Assembly: GCF_007970185.1 (NCBI RefSeq)
Contig: NZ_CP042431.1
Location: 4,030,001-4,094,000, forward strand
From: Pseudobacter ginsenosidimutans
GTDB lineage: Bacteria; Bacteroidota; Bacteroidia; Chitinophagales; Chitinophagaceae
Length of the DNA stretch: 64,000 nt
Direction of reading: 5' to 3'
Below, one piece after another: positions 17,688 to 27,600 of the stretch; the stretch's first letter is position 1, and each line of letters begins with the position of its first letter. Under the pieces are notes generated by a model, which ran no database searches, had not been told where the DNA came from, and saw nothing but the letters and a program-made list of their open reading frames with translations. The translations under genes and the position numbers were made by a program.

Positions 17688-20600
17688 ATGAAATCCATTT
17701 TTTACTTACCTCTGAGTAGGGGGAGAAAAGCTTCTACTGTAAGAAGTTTTTTGATGATCCCTGTGCTGCTTTTTCTTTATTTATGTAATTATGCTCAAAG
17801 TCCCGGTGGCGTTTCAACCGGTCTCAGACTTTGGGTGAAGGCAAATGCCGGAACAGTTGTTGCCGGCGGTAAAGTGACCGCCTGGAATGATCAGTCGTCC
17901 GGTCTCCGTCATCTCACCACCACCTCCGCCACTTATCAGCCACTGGCTGTAGCGGCCGGGGCGGAGTACAATTTCAATCCATACCTTAGTTTTGACGGAG
18001 ATTTCCTCCGTTACACTGGTAATGTTCTTCCTGACAATTCCGGGGCTTCTATTTTTTCTGTGGCCAGCTACACCAGCGGTACAGCTTACAACACGCTTTG
18101 GGATTTTTATGCCAATGATCCCACCATTAACACGCAGGGGGGGCGCTGGTTGCTTTACCACAGCGGAGCGGCGTATCACAGCGCGCCATTGCTGAAAGGC
18201 AAGCCTACCCTGGTCAACAGCCATTGGCAACACAATATCGCTATCAGCACCATGATGGATATCAATGGCCTTCAGCAGGTAATGAACAAGCAGGTGAATA
18301 CCAATGGGAACAACTATTTCCTTGGTGCCGGTAATACCAGCAGCGGTGAAGCCTGGGAAGGCGGCATTGCTGAGAATATCGTGTATGATGCACCGTTAGC
18401 TCCCACTGATCAGGCAAAAGTGAATTCCTATCTGGCCATTAAGTATGGCATCACACTCGATGCCGATCCCGGCAGCGCAGCTGTCAATTACAATTATATT
18501 TCTTCGGCAGGAACTACCATCTGGGATGGTGTTGCCAACAGCAGCTATCACCATGATATCACCGGCATTGGCCGTGATAATGCTTCAGCCCTGATGCAGC
18601 TGAAATCGAAAAGCATCAATGATGGATCGATGGTTACCCTGGAAATTGATCCTCCCTCAGCTGATGGTTCATTTCTTGTCATTGGCGACAATGCAGGAAA
18701 GGGCGGGCTCACAACTCCGTATTCACCCAATAGCTTCACATCCGCTATTCCATATTTCCATTTCGGAAGGATCTGGAAAGTGCAGGAAACAGGCGTCACC
18801 GGTGCCTGCACCCTCCATGTTGTTTCAACTACTGCTACTCATCTGCTGGTGCATAACAGTGAGGATTTCAGCACAGGTACGCCGGTTGAGATAGCCCTGG
18901 TGAACGGATATGCGGATGTTGATTTCTCCAATGGACAATATTTCACTTTTGCAGGTCCGGCCAATGCTCCGGGAGGCGTGATCCAGGACCTGGCCTGCTG
19001 GCTCAAAGCCGATGCCGGCACCAGCAGTACAACACCCGGTGCATCTGTAAGCGGTTGGCAGGATCAGTCGGGTAACGGCAACACACACACGCAAGCAACT
19101 GCCGGAGCACAGCCCACCTATGTTGGCGCAGGAGGAAGTTTTCTCATGAACTACCAGCCGGCTCTCAGGTTCGATGGCACCAATGATAAAATGTCTGCAC
19201 CGGCCTATATCAATACACAGCTTCCCGATAACAATGCTGTGCATGTTTTTGTGGTATCGAGGATCAATGCCAACAGTTCCACTGCCTGGCAAACCACTTA
19301 TGGCGTGATCGATAGTTGGGTGAATGCACTCTGGTACAACAGAACGCCCGGCAATTACCTCGCCGGTAATCAGATAGCCGATACCAAAACGGGTGTACTG
19401 TATGGCATCACCAGTCATATTATGCCGAAAACTGTCGGTACCACCAAAGTGATCTGGAACGGCACTGTAAAAACTTTCTCCAATCTGAACTATAATAATA
19501 CAGGCACCACTTATTCAGTAGGCGGAGACGTAGCCAATGCAGATTTTGTTGGAGGGGATATCCAGGAAGTGATCGTTTACAAAGGCGCTCCCAACCTGGA
19601 TTTCGATGCCAGCAATCTTGCAAAGATCCAAACCTATCTCGCCATCAAATATGGTATTTCACTGGACCCCGCAGGACAAGCGGATTACGTTTTGCCGAAT
19701 GGCACCCTGATCTGGACAGGCGCCGATCACCCCGGATACCAGTATCATATTTTCGGACTGGGAAGGGATGACAACTCCGCTCTCTATCAGAAACAGGCAT
19801 TCAGTTATGGAGATTCTTCCATCACTGTTTATCTCGGCAGTCTGGCCGGGCTGAACAACGATAACAATGCAGGTATCGCCAGTAACAACAGCTTCCTGGT
19901 TTTAGGAGATAATAACGCCAATGGGTACACGGTAGTGAATTATGCTGCCGGCAAATCATTTCAGAACGGTGCTACCAGCAAGCCTCTGAATGCACTCACC
20001 AGCAGGATCTGGAAGGCAGATGCTACCACGCAAAGCAGCTGGTCTGTGAATATCAATACCAATAAATTCAGGTATGCCAGCTATGTGCTGGTGAGCGCCG
20101 ATCCTGCTTTCCCTGATGCTACAACCCGTATCTATCCTGTTACCAGCAGTGTGGCAGAGAATGTGGTCATCAATGATGGTGAATACTTCCGCTTTGCTGC
20201 TTTTGTAAAAGCACCTGGAGGCGTAGTGAATAATCTGGCCCTGTGGATAAAGGCGGATGCAGGATTGCCCGCGAGCGGTAAAGCAGGCATATGGCTGGAC
20301 CAAAGTATTGCCGGTAAAGACCTGCAACAACCCAATACCACTTATCAGCCAACCATCACCAGTGGTACTGCAGTCAGCAACTTCAATCCTGTGCTCACAT
20401 TCGATGGTAATTCCATCTACCGCAACCAGGACCTGGTTCAGAATACAACCGGGTCAGGCGCTTCTATATTCAGCGCCGCAAGACCAACAACTATAACGGG
20501 AACCCGCACACTATGGGACTTTGCTTCCAATATGCCTACGCTGAATGTGATTGGCTCCAACTGGAACTACTGGAATCTGGGCGGAACACATAGTGTATTG

Positions 20601-22517
20601 CCTGTAGCCGGACAAATGCAGATCGCCAACGCACACTGGCTGTTAGGTACCACCGGTAGCAGGTTGAAAGAAGTGAATGGCAACGGTGAGGTCGCTACGG
20701 GTTCTCCTGTAACACCTTCTACCAGCCAGTACCTGATCGGGGCAGGTAATACTACCAATTCGGAAGACTGGATCGGAGATATAGCGGAGAATGTCGTTTA
20801 CAATGTAAAACTTACTCCGGCAGAACTGGTCAGGATCAATACTTATCTCGCCATCAAATATGGTGTTACGTTGAGGAATACCACCACTTATCAATATGAG
20901 GCTACAGATGGGACCCTGATCTGGGATGGCGCAGGCAGCGGCAGCTTCCATAACAATGTGGCCGGTATTGGTGCTGATGAAATGGAAGATCTTAACCAGA
21001 AGCAATCGCGCAGCGTGAATTCCGGTGACCAGATCACAGTTGGGCTTGGAGAAATCGCAGTGGATAATATTTCCAACACATCCGTGTTCAACCAGGATAT
21101 AGCTTATCTCGTTTGGGGTGATAATGGCGTCACCAATGCAAACACCACACTTGTGTCCGATTATGGTGTAGGAGTGAACATCAATCATCTCAACAGGGTA
21201 TGGAGGATCGAAAACAACCGGGTGAACCAGGTGGTGAGGATCAGTATTCCTAATACATTACAACCGGGTGCGCTGGTGGGAGCCTGTGAGCAATACAAGC
21301 TGATCACGTCTTCTTCCGGAACTATCAGCGGTGCCTCCATTACATCTATCCAGCCGGTAGCTGTCGATGGCAGTAACTACGTGGTAGACTATACATTCCC
21401 GGCAGGCGTTTCTTATTTCACGCTGGCAAGGGTAGACCCTGCTTCTTCAGGTGTAGTTGTGCTGCCTTCAGAAAATACACAGGCTGATAATTTCGCCGAT
21501 TGTTCCACCAATGAGTGGATCTACTTCTATGCAGATGCTGCAAAAGCACAAAAGCTGACTGCGATGTCTGATTTCACAACGGCTTATCTGAACAATCTCA
21601 CTGTTGATATCACACCTGCCGGTTATGGTTATGCGAGTGCTTCCCGCGAATCTTCGCTGATGCCCCGCATCACTACAGTAACGGATGCAACGGCCGGAAC
21701 TTTCCCTGCTGCGAAGATCAGGATCTATTACAGCCAGGAGGAAATGGATAACAGCATGATCCCCGGCGCTATCACCAATACCTGGCTCAAATACAGCGGT
21801 AACGCCAATGCGGTGATTGCCGATCTGCAGAATGATGGAATATTCGAAGCGCCATTCATTACTGCATTAACCCCTGATGCTTCCGGTGTTGAGGATGGAG
21901 TGAACTATGTGGAATTCCACAATATCACTTCCTTCTCTTCTTTCATTCATGTTTCCACCACAGAGCCTTTGAATATATTGCTTCCGGTGAAACTTGGATC
22001 ATTCAAGGCCATCAGCACTGAAGCGGGCATCCTGCTTAACTGGACTACCGTTCAGGAACTCAATAACAAGGGCTTTGCTGTTGAACGTAGTGTTGATGGA
22101 ACCAACTGGCAACAACTGGCATTTATTCCATCGGCAGCAAAAGATGGCAACAGCAACACGGTGCTGAATTATCAGTTTACAGATGTTGCTCCGGCCAATG
22201 GCATCAATCACTACAGGCTGAAGCAGTTGGATCTTGATAACAGAAGCGATCTTTCAAAGATCATTTCTGTGAGATATGAAGGCGCAAGGAAGTTGTCTGT
22301 TACACCTAATCCGCTGAGCAATGGATTTACAGTGGTGAGCGGATTGAATATTGGTGATGAGCTTCGCGTACTTGATCAGTCCGGTGTTCAGGTCTATCGT
22401 CAGCGCGCAGGTGCATGGCAACACAGGATCGATCTGCGCAAACAGCCTGCAGGCATTTATTATCTGGAAATCATAAAGGGAAATAATAAAGAATTATTGA
22501 AGATCATAAAACAGTAA
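17688..22517 (+). CDS. Giant three-repeat T9SS-secreted surface protein (1609 aa)
   Basis: A signal peptide with a long basic lead ends near LCNYAQ (residue 37). Three homologous units of roughly 400 residues follow, each opening PGGV..L.LW.KA.AG (about residues 39, 427 and 842), with W.DQS soon after, then a LamG/concanavalin-like sandwich and a second part marked by AENIVYD, YLAIKYGI/V and TLIWDG. Near residue 1430 a single domain begins LLPVKLGSFKAISTEAGILL, the type that often sits before the sorting signal. The last 75 residues (TPNPLSNGFTVVSG to LLKIIKQ) are a T9SS type A sorting domain. It should be exported through the outer membrane and displayed or released. The job is likely adhesion or carbohydrate binding (inference). 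It is a single gene with its own terminator. Confidence 0.85.
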   Translation: MKSIFYLPLSRGRKASTVRSFLMIPVLLFLYLCNYAQSPGGVSTGLRLWVKANAGTVVAGGKVTAWNDQSSGLRHLTTTSATYQPLAVAAGAEYNFNPYLSFDGDFLRYTGNVLPDNSGASIFSVASYTSGTAYNTLWDFYANDPTINTQGGRWLLYHSGAAYHSAPLLKGKPTLVNSHWQHNIAISTMMDINGLQQVMNKQVNTNGNNYFLGAGNTSSGEAWEGGIAENIVYDAPLAPTDQAKVNSYLAIKYGITLDADPGSAAVNYNYISSAGTTIWDGVANSSYHHDITGIGRDNASALMQLKSKSINDGSMVTLEIDPPSADGSFLVIGDNAGKGGLTTPYSPNSFTSAIPYFHFGRIWKVQETGVTGACTLHVVSTTATHLLVHNSEDFSTGTPVEIALVNGYADVDFSNGQYFTFAGPANAPGGVIQDLACWLKADAGTSSTTPGASVSGWQDQSGNGNTHTQATAGAQPTYVGAGGSFLMNYQPALRFDGTNDKMSAPAYINTQLPDNNAVHVFVVSRINANSSTAWQTTYGVIDSWVNALWYNRTPGNYLAGNQIADTKTGVLYGITSHIMPKTVGTTKVIWNGTVKTFSNLNYNNTGTTYSVGGDVANADFVGGDIQEVIVYKGAPNLDFDASNLAKIQTYLAIKYGISLDPAGQADYVLPNGTLIWTGADHPGYQYHIFGLGRDDNSALYQKQAFSYGDSSITVYLGSLAGLNNDNNAGIASNNSFLVLGDNNANGYTVVNYAAGKSFQNGATSKPLNALTSRIWKADATTQSSWSVNINTNKFRYASYVLVSADPAFPDATTRIYPVTSSVAENVVINDGEYFRFAAFVKAPGGVVNNLALWIKADAGLPASGKAGIWLDQSIAGKDLQQPNTTYQPTITSGTAVSNFNPVLTFDGNSIYRNQDLVQNTTGSGASIFSAARPTTITGTRTLWDFASNMPTLNVIGSNWNYWNLGGTHSVLPVAGQMQIANAHWLLGTTGSRLKEVNGNGEVATGSPVTPSTSQYLIGAGNTTNSEDWIGDIAENVVYNVKLTPAELVRINTYLAIKYGVTLRNTTTYQYEATDGTLIWDGAGSGSFHNNVAGIGADEMEDLNQKQSRSVNSGDQITVGLGEIAVDNISNTSVFNQDIAYLVWGDNGVTNANTTLVSDYGVGVNINHLNRVWRIENNRVNQVVRISIPNTLQPGALVGACEQYKLITSSSGTISGASITSIQPVAVDGSNYVVDYTFPAGVSYFTLARVDPASSGVVVLPSENTQADNFADCSTNEWIYFYADAAKAQKLTAMSDFTTAYLNNLTVDITPAGYGYASASRESSLMPRITTVTDATAGTFPAAKIRIYYSQEEMDNSMIPGAITNTWLKYSGNANAVIADLQNDGIFEAPFITALTPDASGVEDGVNYVEFHNITSFSSFIHVSTTEPLNILLPVKLGSFKAISTEAGILLNWTTVQELNNKGFAVERSVDGTNWQQLAFIPSAAKDGNSNTVLNYQFTDVAPANGINHYRLKQLDLDNRSDLSKIISVRYEGARKLSVTPNPLSNGFTVVSGLNIGDELRVLDQSGVQVYRQRAGAWQHRIDLRKQPAGIYYLEIIKGNNKELLKIIKQ

Positions 22518-22539
22518 GTACGGATTTCAACAAAACAGG

Positions 22540-22572
22540 AAAGGCGCAACCGGTAAGGCTGCGCCTTTTTCT
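22540..22572 (+). terminator. Intrinsic terminator after the T9SS protein gene
   Basis: AAAGGCGCA (22540-22548) pairs with TGCGCCTTT (22560-22568) and is followed by further T-rich sequence (TTCTTTT). It lies 22 bp after the stop codon. Confidence 0.85.
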
Positions 22573-22664
22573 TTTGCAATAGCGGTTCTCTTTCTACATT
22601 TATCTTATTATCATGAGCTTTTCCCGCAATCTGCTATCTTTATACTGTAATTAAACCAGCCCGT

Positions 22665-23279
22665 TTGATACTCAGACCCCTTCATAATGAGATAATATTA
22701 CTAAAACAAGTCTCGGAAAACCATGAGCCTGCTTTCCGTCAGTTGTATGAAGGTTATGCTCCCGGCGTGTATGCAGTAGCACTTCAGCATCTCAAATTGC
22801 CGCATCTGGCCGAAGATATCGTGCAGTCAGTTTTTCTCAAACTATGGGAAAACAGAACAGAGCTTACATCCATTCAGCATTTTGCTTCCTGGTTCTATAC
22901 GATCGTTCGTAATACCATTGTAAGTTCCCTGCGCAAACAGGGCAGCCATGAAACCTATATCAATTACCTGAAAGAAAGGATGGAAATTGCCATGGACAGT
23001 CCTGAGCTGCATCTGATGAAAAAAGAACAGGTGAAACTGGTTCAGCAGGCCGTTGACCAGCTCAGCCCGCAACAGCGGACTGCTTTCAAATTACAAAGGG
23101 AAGAAGGACTGAGCTATGAAGAGATCGGGCAGAGAATGGGTATTGCCACCAATACCGTTCGCGTGCATCTTCACAAAGCCATGGAATCTTTACGGAATTA
23201 TATACTCACGCATAGCCCGAATGGCGCTATGGTGGCCTGTTTGCTGCCCCTTATCCTGCTTGACCCGAATTTTTTCTAA
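22665..23279 (+). CDS. ECF sigma-70 factor (FecI-like), locus 2
   Basis: Region 2 is seen at about residues 20-85 (AFRQLYEGYAPGVYAVALQH, LAEDIVQSVFLKLWENR) and region 4 at about 130-185 (LSPQQRTAFKLQREEGLSYE, EIGQRMGIATNTVRVHLHKA). The tail MVACLLPLILLDPNFF is strongly hydrophobic, like the tail of the locus 1 sigma factor. The start is TTG at 22665: the frame is closed upstream and holds no earlier ATG. TATCTTTA (22635-22642), close to the Bacteroidota -7 consensus, lies 30 bases before it. With the FecR gene 55 bp downstream it should control the locus 2 transporter. Confidence 0.9.
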   Translation: MILRPLHNEIILLKQVSENHEPAFRQLYEGYAPGVYAVALQHLKLPHLAEDIVQSVFLKLWENRTELTSIQHFASWFYTIVRNTIVSSLRKQGSHETYINYLKERMEIAMDSPELHLMKKEQVKLVQQAVDQLSPQQRTAFKLQREEGLSYEEIGQRMGIATNTVRVHLHKAMESLRNYILTHSPNGAMVACLLPLILLDPNFF

Positions 23280-23334
23280 AAAAATGTTAAACGGCACTAA
23301 TACTTTTTCCTGAGCTGCGCGACTTTATAATTGT

Positions 23335-24507
23335 ATGTCCACACCCTCTGCTCCATATGATGAATTGATCAACCGCTTCGTGACTGAACATTTGCAGCCC
23401 GAAGAGGTGGATACATTCTTTGCCTTCCTGGAAGAGGAAGGATTTCGCGAACGTTATGGCAACAGGGTGGAGCAGGATCTGCTTCAGCAGACATGGGAAG
23501 GATGGAAAAATGCACAACAGGCGGAGCTGCTGTACCAGAAGATCGTGCAGGCCGGAGGGATCAAACAGGAGGCAAAGGCAATTGTAATGCACCGTTCACA
23601 TTTCCTCAGAACAGCCTGGTTCAGATATGCAGCGGCTGTCGCGTTACTGATCATCGGGGCTGCTGCTTACTTTATTTTCAGACCAGCTGCAACAGGCAAA
23701 GAACTGGCGCTGAAAAAAGTGGAAAAAGAAAATATCGTATTGCCTGGCAGCAACAAAGCAGTATTGACACTTTCCAACGGTCAAAAAATGGATCTGGGGA
23801 AAGATGATGCAGGCACTATCCGTGATGGCGCTATGAATATCGAGAACCAGGAAGGTCAACTGATCTACGCCGGCAATGCAACAATGGATCCAGGTGCTTT
23901 GAATACCATCACAACACCCAATGGCGGTATGTTTCAACTGCTGTTGTCCGATGGAACGAAAGTATGGCTCAACGCAGCCAGCAGCATCACGTATCCTGTA
24001 GCTTTCAGTGGCAGCAGGAGAGAGGTAAGCATCACCGGTGAGGCTTACTTTGAAGTGAAGCAACAGAAGAACAAACCCTTCATCGTGAAAACTGCCGGAG
24101 AAGAAATTACTGTTCTGGGTACTGCTTTCAATGTGAACAGCTACACTGATGAACCTTCAATCAGGACGAGCCTTGTTGAAGGTGCTGTAAAGATCAACAA
24201 TACAATCCTCAAACCCGGTCAGGCCTACTCTAACGGAGTGGTGGCTGCAACCGATGTTCGTCAGGACATTGCGTGGAAATCCGGGTACTTTGATTTCGAT
24301 AAATTACCTTTTGACCAGGCCCTCCGTCAACTGGCCCGGTGGTACGATGTGAAGATCGTATATGAAAATGGGATCCCCCGAGAAGAAATGTTCGGGAAAA
24401 TGGAGCGTACTCTGACATTGAACGATGCATTAGGAGGTCTGGATGGCACAGTTGCCACTTTCAGGCTGGAAGGTAACACGGTCCGTGTGACTGCTTTACT
24501 GAAGTAA
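23335..24507 (+). CDS. FecR-family anti-sigma factor, locus 2
   Basis: The layout is the usual one: an N-terminal cytoplasmic region of about 90 residues (YDELINRFVTEHLQPEEVDT), a membrane helix near residues 98-118 (YAAAVALLIIGAAAYFIF), the FecR domain (TTPNGGMFQLLLSDGTKVWL, GEAYFEVKQQKNKPFIV, VLGTAFNVNSY) and the C-terminal DUF4974 domain (FDQALRQLARWYDVKIVYE). It should restrain the sigma factor encoded upstream and take its signal from the STN domain of the SusC encoded downstream. A 149-bp gap with the conserved hairpin element separates it from the chosen susC start. Confidence 0.92.
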   Translation: MSTPSAPYDELINRFVTEHLQPEEVDTFFAFLEEEGFRERYGNRVEQDLLQQTWEGWKNAQQAELLYQKIVQAGGIKQEAKAIVMHRSHFLRTAWFRYAAAVALLIIGAAAYFIFRPAATGKELALKKVEKENIVLPGSNKAVLTLSNGQKMDLGKDDAGTIRDGAMNIENQEGQLIYAGNATMDPGALNTITTPNGGMFQLLLSDGTKVWLNAASSITYPVAFSGSRREVSITGEAYFEVKQQKNKPFIVKTAGEEITVLGTAFNVNSYTDEPSIRTSLVEGAVKINNTILKPGQAYSNGVVAATDVRQDIAWKSGYFDFDKLPFDQALRQLARWYDVKIVYENGIPREEMFGKMERTLTLNDALGGLDGTVATFRLEGNTVRVTALLK

Positions 24508-24551
24508 AACCTCATCTTACTGTTTCTCGAAGTATAGCCGCGTCTATACCG

Positions 24552-24595
24552 AAAAAAACCGGGAATGCTTGGAACCATCCCCGGTGACTGTTTCG
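24552..24595 (+). promoter_or_regulatory. Conserved susC leader element, copy 2
   Basis: An A run (24552-24558) leads into ACCGGGAATG, an 8-base loop, CATCCCCGGT and then GACTGTTTCG. Relative to copy 1 the outer pair changes from G-C to A-T and the inner GTG/CAC becomes ATG/CAT, so pairing is kept while sequence changes. One A-C mismatch interrupts the stem. The element ends 61 bases before the chosen susC ATG; copy 1 ends 57 bases before its ATG. Confidence 0.6.
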
Positions 24596-24656
24596 GGATA
24601 GCGTTGAAAAACCATTGTTGGAAGTTTATTCATCAACCCAAAACTGTTACAAAAGT

Positions 24657-27600
24657 ATGTTATTGACTGCTTATTGTAACCGGCGGGCTACTGCTTTTTT
24701 GAAAAACCGGCAGGAGCCTCACTGGTTCATCACCAAAACCTTGCGTGTTATGAAATTAACCGCATTGATGCTATTGATCTGTGGTTTGTCTCTGAGCGCT
24801 AAGACTTCTTCCCAAACCATCACTTTCTCCGGTAAGAATGTGACGATGGAGAAAGTATTTGCTGCCATCGAAGCACAAACAGGTTACGTGATCATCGGAA
24901 GTGCAAGAACTATCAAAAGCACGGAACGTGTTTCACTTCAGGTATCGCAAATGGCGCTTTCCCGTTTTCTCGAATTACTCCTCGAAAGCAAGCCTATAGA
25001 ATTCGAGATCAGATCAAAGACCATCTTTATCAAAGAGAAACCCGCAGCCAGGGCCATCAGTCCTTTGTCCCTGTTCAATCGCGCAGCAGCGCCAATATCC
25101 GGCTATGTCCGCGATGAAGAAGGTAACCCTTTGTCCGGCGCAACTGTGAGGGTCAGGCGAAGGAACATCCTTATGAACAACGCTACTGTTACAGATGCGC
25201 AAGGCCGTTTTACCATCAGAGCCAATGAAGGGGAATCCCTGGTGATCAGCTTCATTGGATTTGTCAGCCAGGAAATCAAAATTGAATCTGGTAAGGAAAT
25301 CAACATTACGCTGGTTCGTACAGACAGGGAACTGGAACTGGCTACAGTAGTAGTGAATACCGGATATCAGCGCATCTCCAAAGAACGCGCTACCGGCGCT
25401 TATGATGTAGTGAATAAAGACATGCTTCAGAAACGCCCCATCTCTAATCTCTCTACCGCATTGCAGGGCATGGTTCCCGGCATGCAGGGAAAAGAAAAAT
25501 CAGATGGCAGTTTCAATTTCCTCATCCGCGGTACCAGCTCCATGTATGCAGATGCCAAACCATTGGTGGTAGTAGATGGATTCCCTGTTGCGGATACCAG
25601 CTTCACTACTATCAATCCAAATGACATCGAATCCGTTACAGTGTTGAAAGATGCTGCGGCAGCTTCCATCTGGGGCGCCAGGTCCGCCAACGGTGTGATC
25701 GTGATCACTACCAAACAGGCCAGGGCCGGGCAAAAGCTCAAAGTGGAAGTGAACGCATTTACCAGGATCGGAGACAAGATCGATCTCAACCAGGTGACAA
25801 GAACAGCCGCTCCGCTGGATTTTATCCGCTACGAAGAGCTCGCCTGGAAGAACAACTGGGCGCTCAGCAAATTCAGCGGCTCCTTCAACCAGCTGCGCAC
25901 ATCGCTCACACTTGCGCAGGAACTGCTCTATGCCAATGAAACAGGTAAGATATCCGCTGATGCCATGAACCGTGGGCTGGACAGCCTGCGCCGTATCGAC
26001 AACAGAGGGCAGATCGAAGATCTGCTCTTGCAACGTCCCGTGCTCAGTCAATACAATATCAATATCTCCGGCGGAACCGATAAGATCAGGAGCCTGGCTT
26101 CCTTTATGTTCGAGAAGAATAAAGATGGTTTTGTGGGTAACCAGTACAACCGTTTCATGTTCAACTTCAATAACCAGTACAGGCCCACGAAGTTCCTCAG
26201 CTTCTTCGCCAGCGCATCCATTCAATACACCAATCAGACATCAAGCGGGGCAACGGTTACAGAGCTGGAGCAGTTATCGCCTTACGAAACCCTGCTGGAC
26301 CCTGATGGCAGTTACAGCGTGAACCTGAAAGGGATCAACAGGGGATTGTTTGCCACTCTTCCGGCAAAATCTCTGCCTTATGAAGACTGGAGCTTCAACC
26401 TCCTGCAGGAAGTACGTGAAAGGGAATTCAAAACAGAAGACCTGAATGCCCGCCTTCAACTGGGTATGACCATCAATATCATGAAGGGATTGTCTTTCGA
26501 TACAAAACTTCAATACGAAAGGCGCAAGACGGATTATCAGAACTACTACAGCGAGAACACGTACTTCGCACGTGATATGGTGAATTATAATATCGACTAT
26601 ACACCTGCCACACAAACTGTGAACAAAGTGTTCCTGCCCAAAGGCGGTATCCAAACGCCCCGCCAGTTTGGTACCAATACCTGGATCAACAATACCACCA
26701 ACGAAAGCTATGTGTTCCGCAACCAGCTGAACTTCGACCGCGTTTTCGCAAGAAAGCACCAGGTAACTGCTATTGCCGGTTTTGAGTTGTCGCAATATGA
26801 AGTGGATAATATCGCCAATCCCTGGCTCTATGGCTATTATCCCGATAAGCTGCAGAGCAGCGCGCCCCCTTACGGATATGGCAGCGCTGGCAATACTTTC
26901 AAGAATATCACCGGCAGTACCGGGATAACCCTGCAGGGCGGTAATCCCATCATCGGCTGGGGGCTGGACAGGTATGTTTCCTTCTATGGCAATGCAGCGT
27001 ATACCTATAACCGTAAGTATACATTGTCTGGCAGCATCCGCGCCGATGCGTCCAACTATATCACCGATGATCCCAGTCTGCGCTGGTCGCCCTTCTGGTC
27101 CGTTGGCGGCGCCTGGAATATCGGACGTGAGGATTTCATGAAAGATGTTGCTTTTGTGAATAATCTTTCATTGCGCGCTACCTATGGAATGAACGGTAAT
27201 GCGGAAAAGGGAACTTCCACCAAAACCCTGCTGAATATGGGCACTTCACTGAATGCCACCACCGGCACCATTACTGCTACTATCTCGGACTATGGCAACC
27301 CGTTATTAAGATGGGAGAAGACCACCACTACCAATATCGGTGTTGATTTCGGACTGTTCAAAGGAAAGCTGGTGGGTAAGATCGATTACTACAAGAAGAA
27401 TGGTTCCGATCTGGTGGGACTGGTTACGCTTGCAGCTGCCAATGGCACAACCAGCCAGAAATTCAACAATGCCAAAATGGTGAACAATGGTATCGAATTG
27501 TCGCTGGGAACAGCATTCGATATACCCGGTATTCCTGTTGAATACCAGACCATGGTCACTTATGCATACAACAAGAACAAGATCACTGATCTCTATTATC

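Noticed and set aside
24558-24585. Leader hairpin of locus 2 read as an ordinary fecR terminator
   Set aside because: On the sense strand the A run is before, not after, the stem and no T tract follows; the T tract exists only on the antisense strand.
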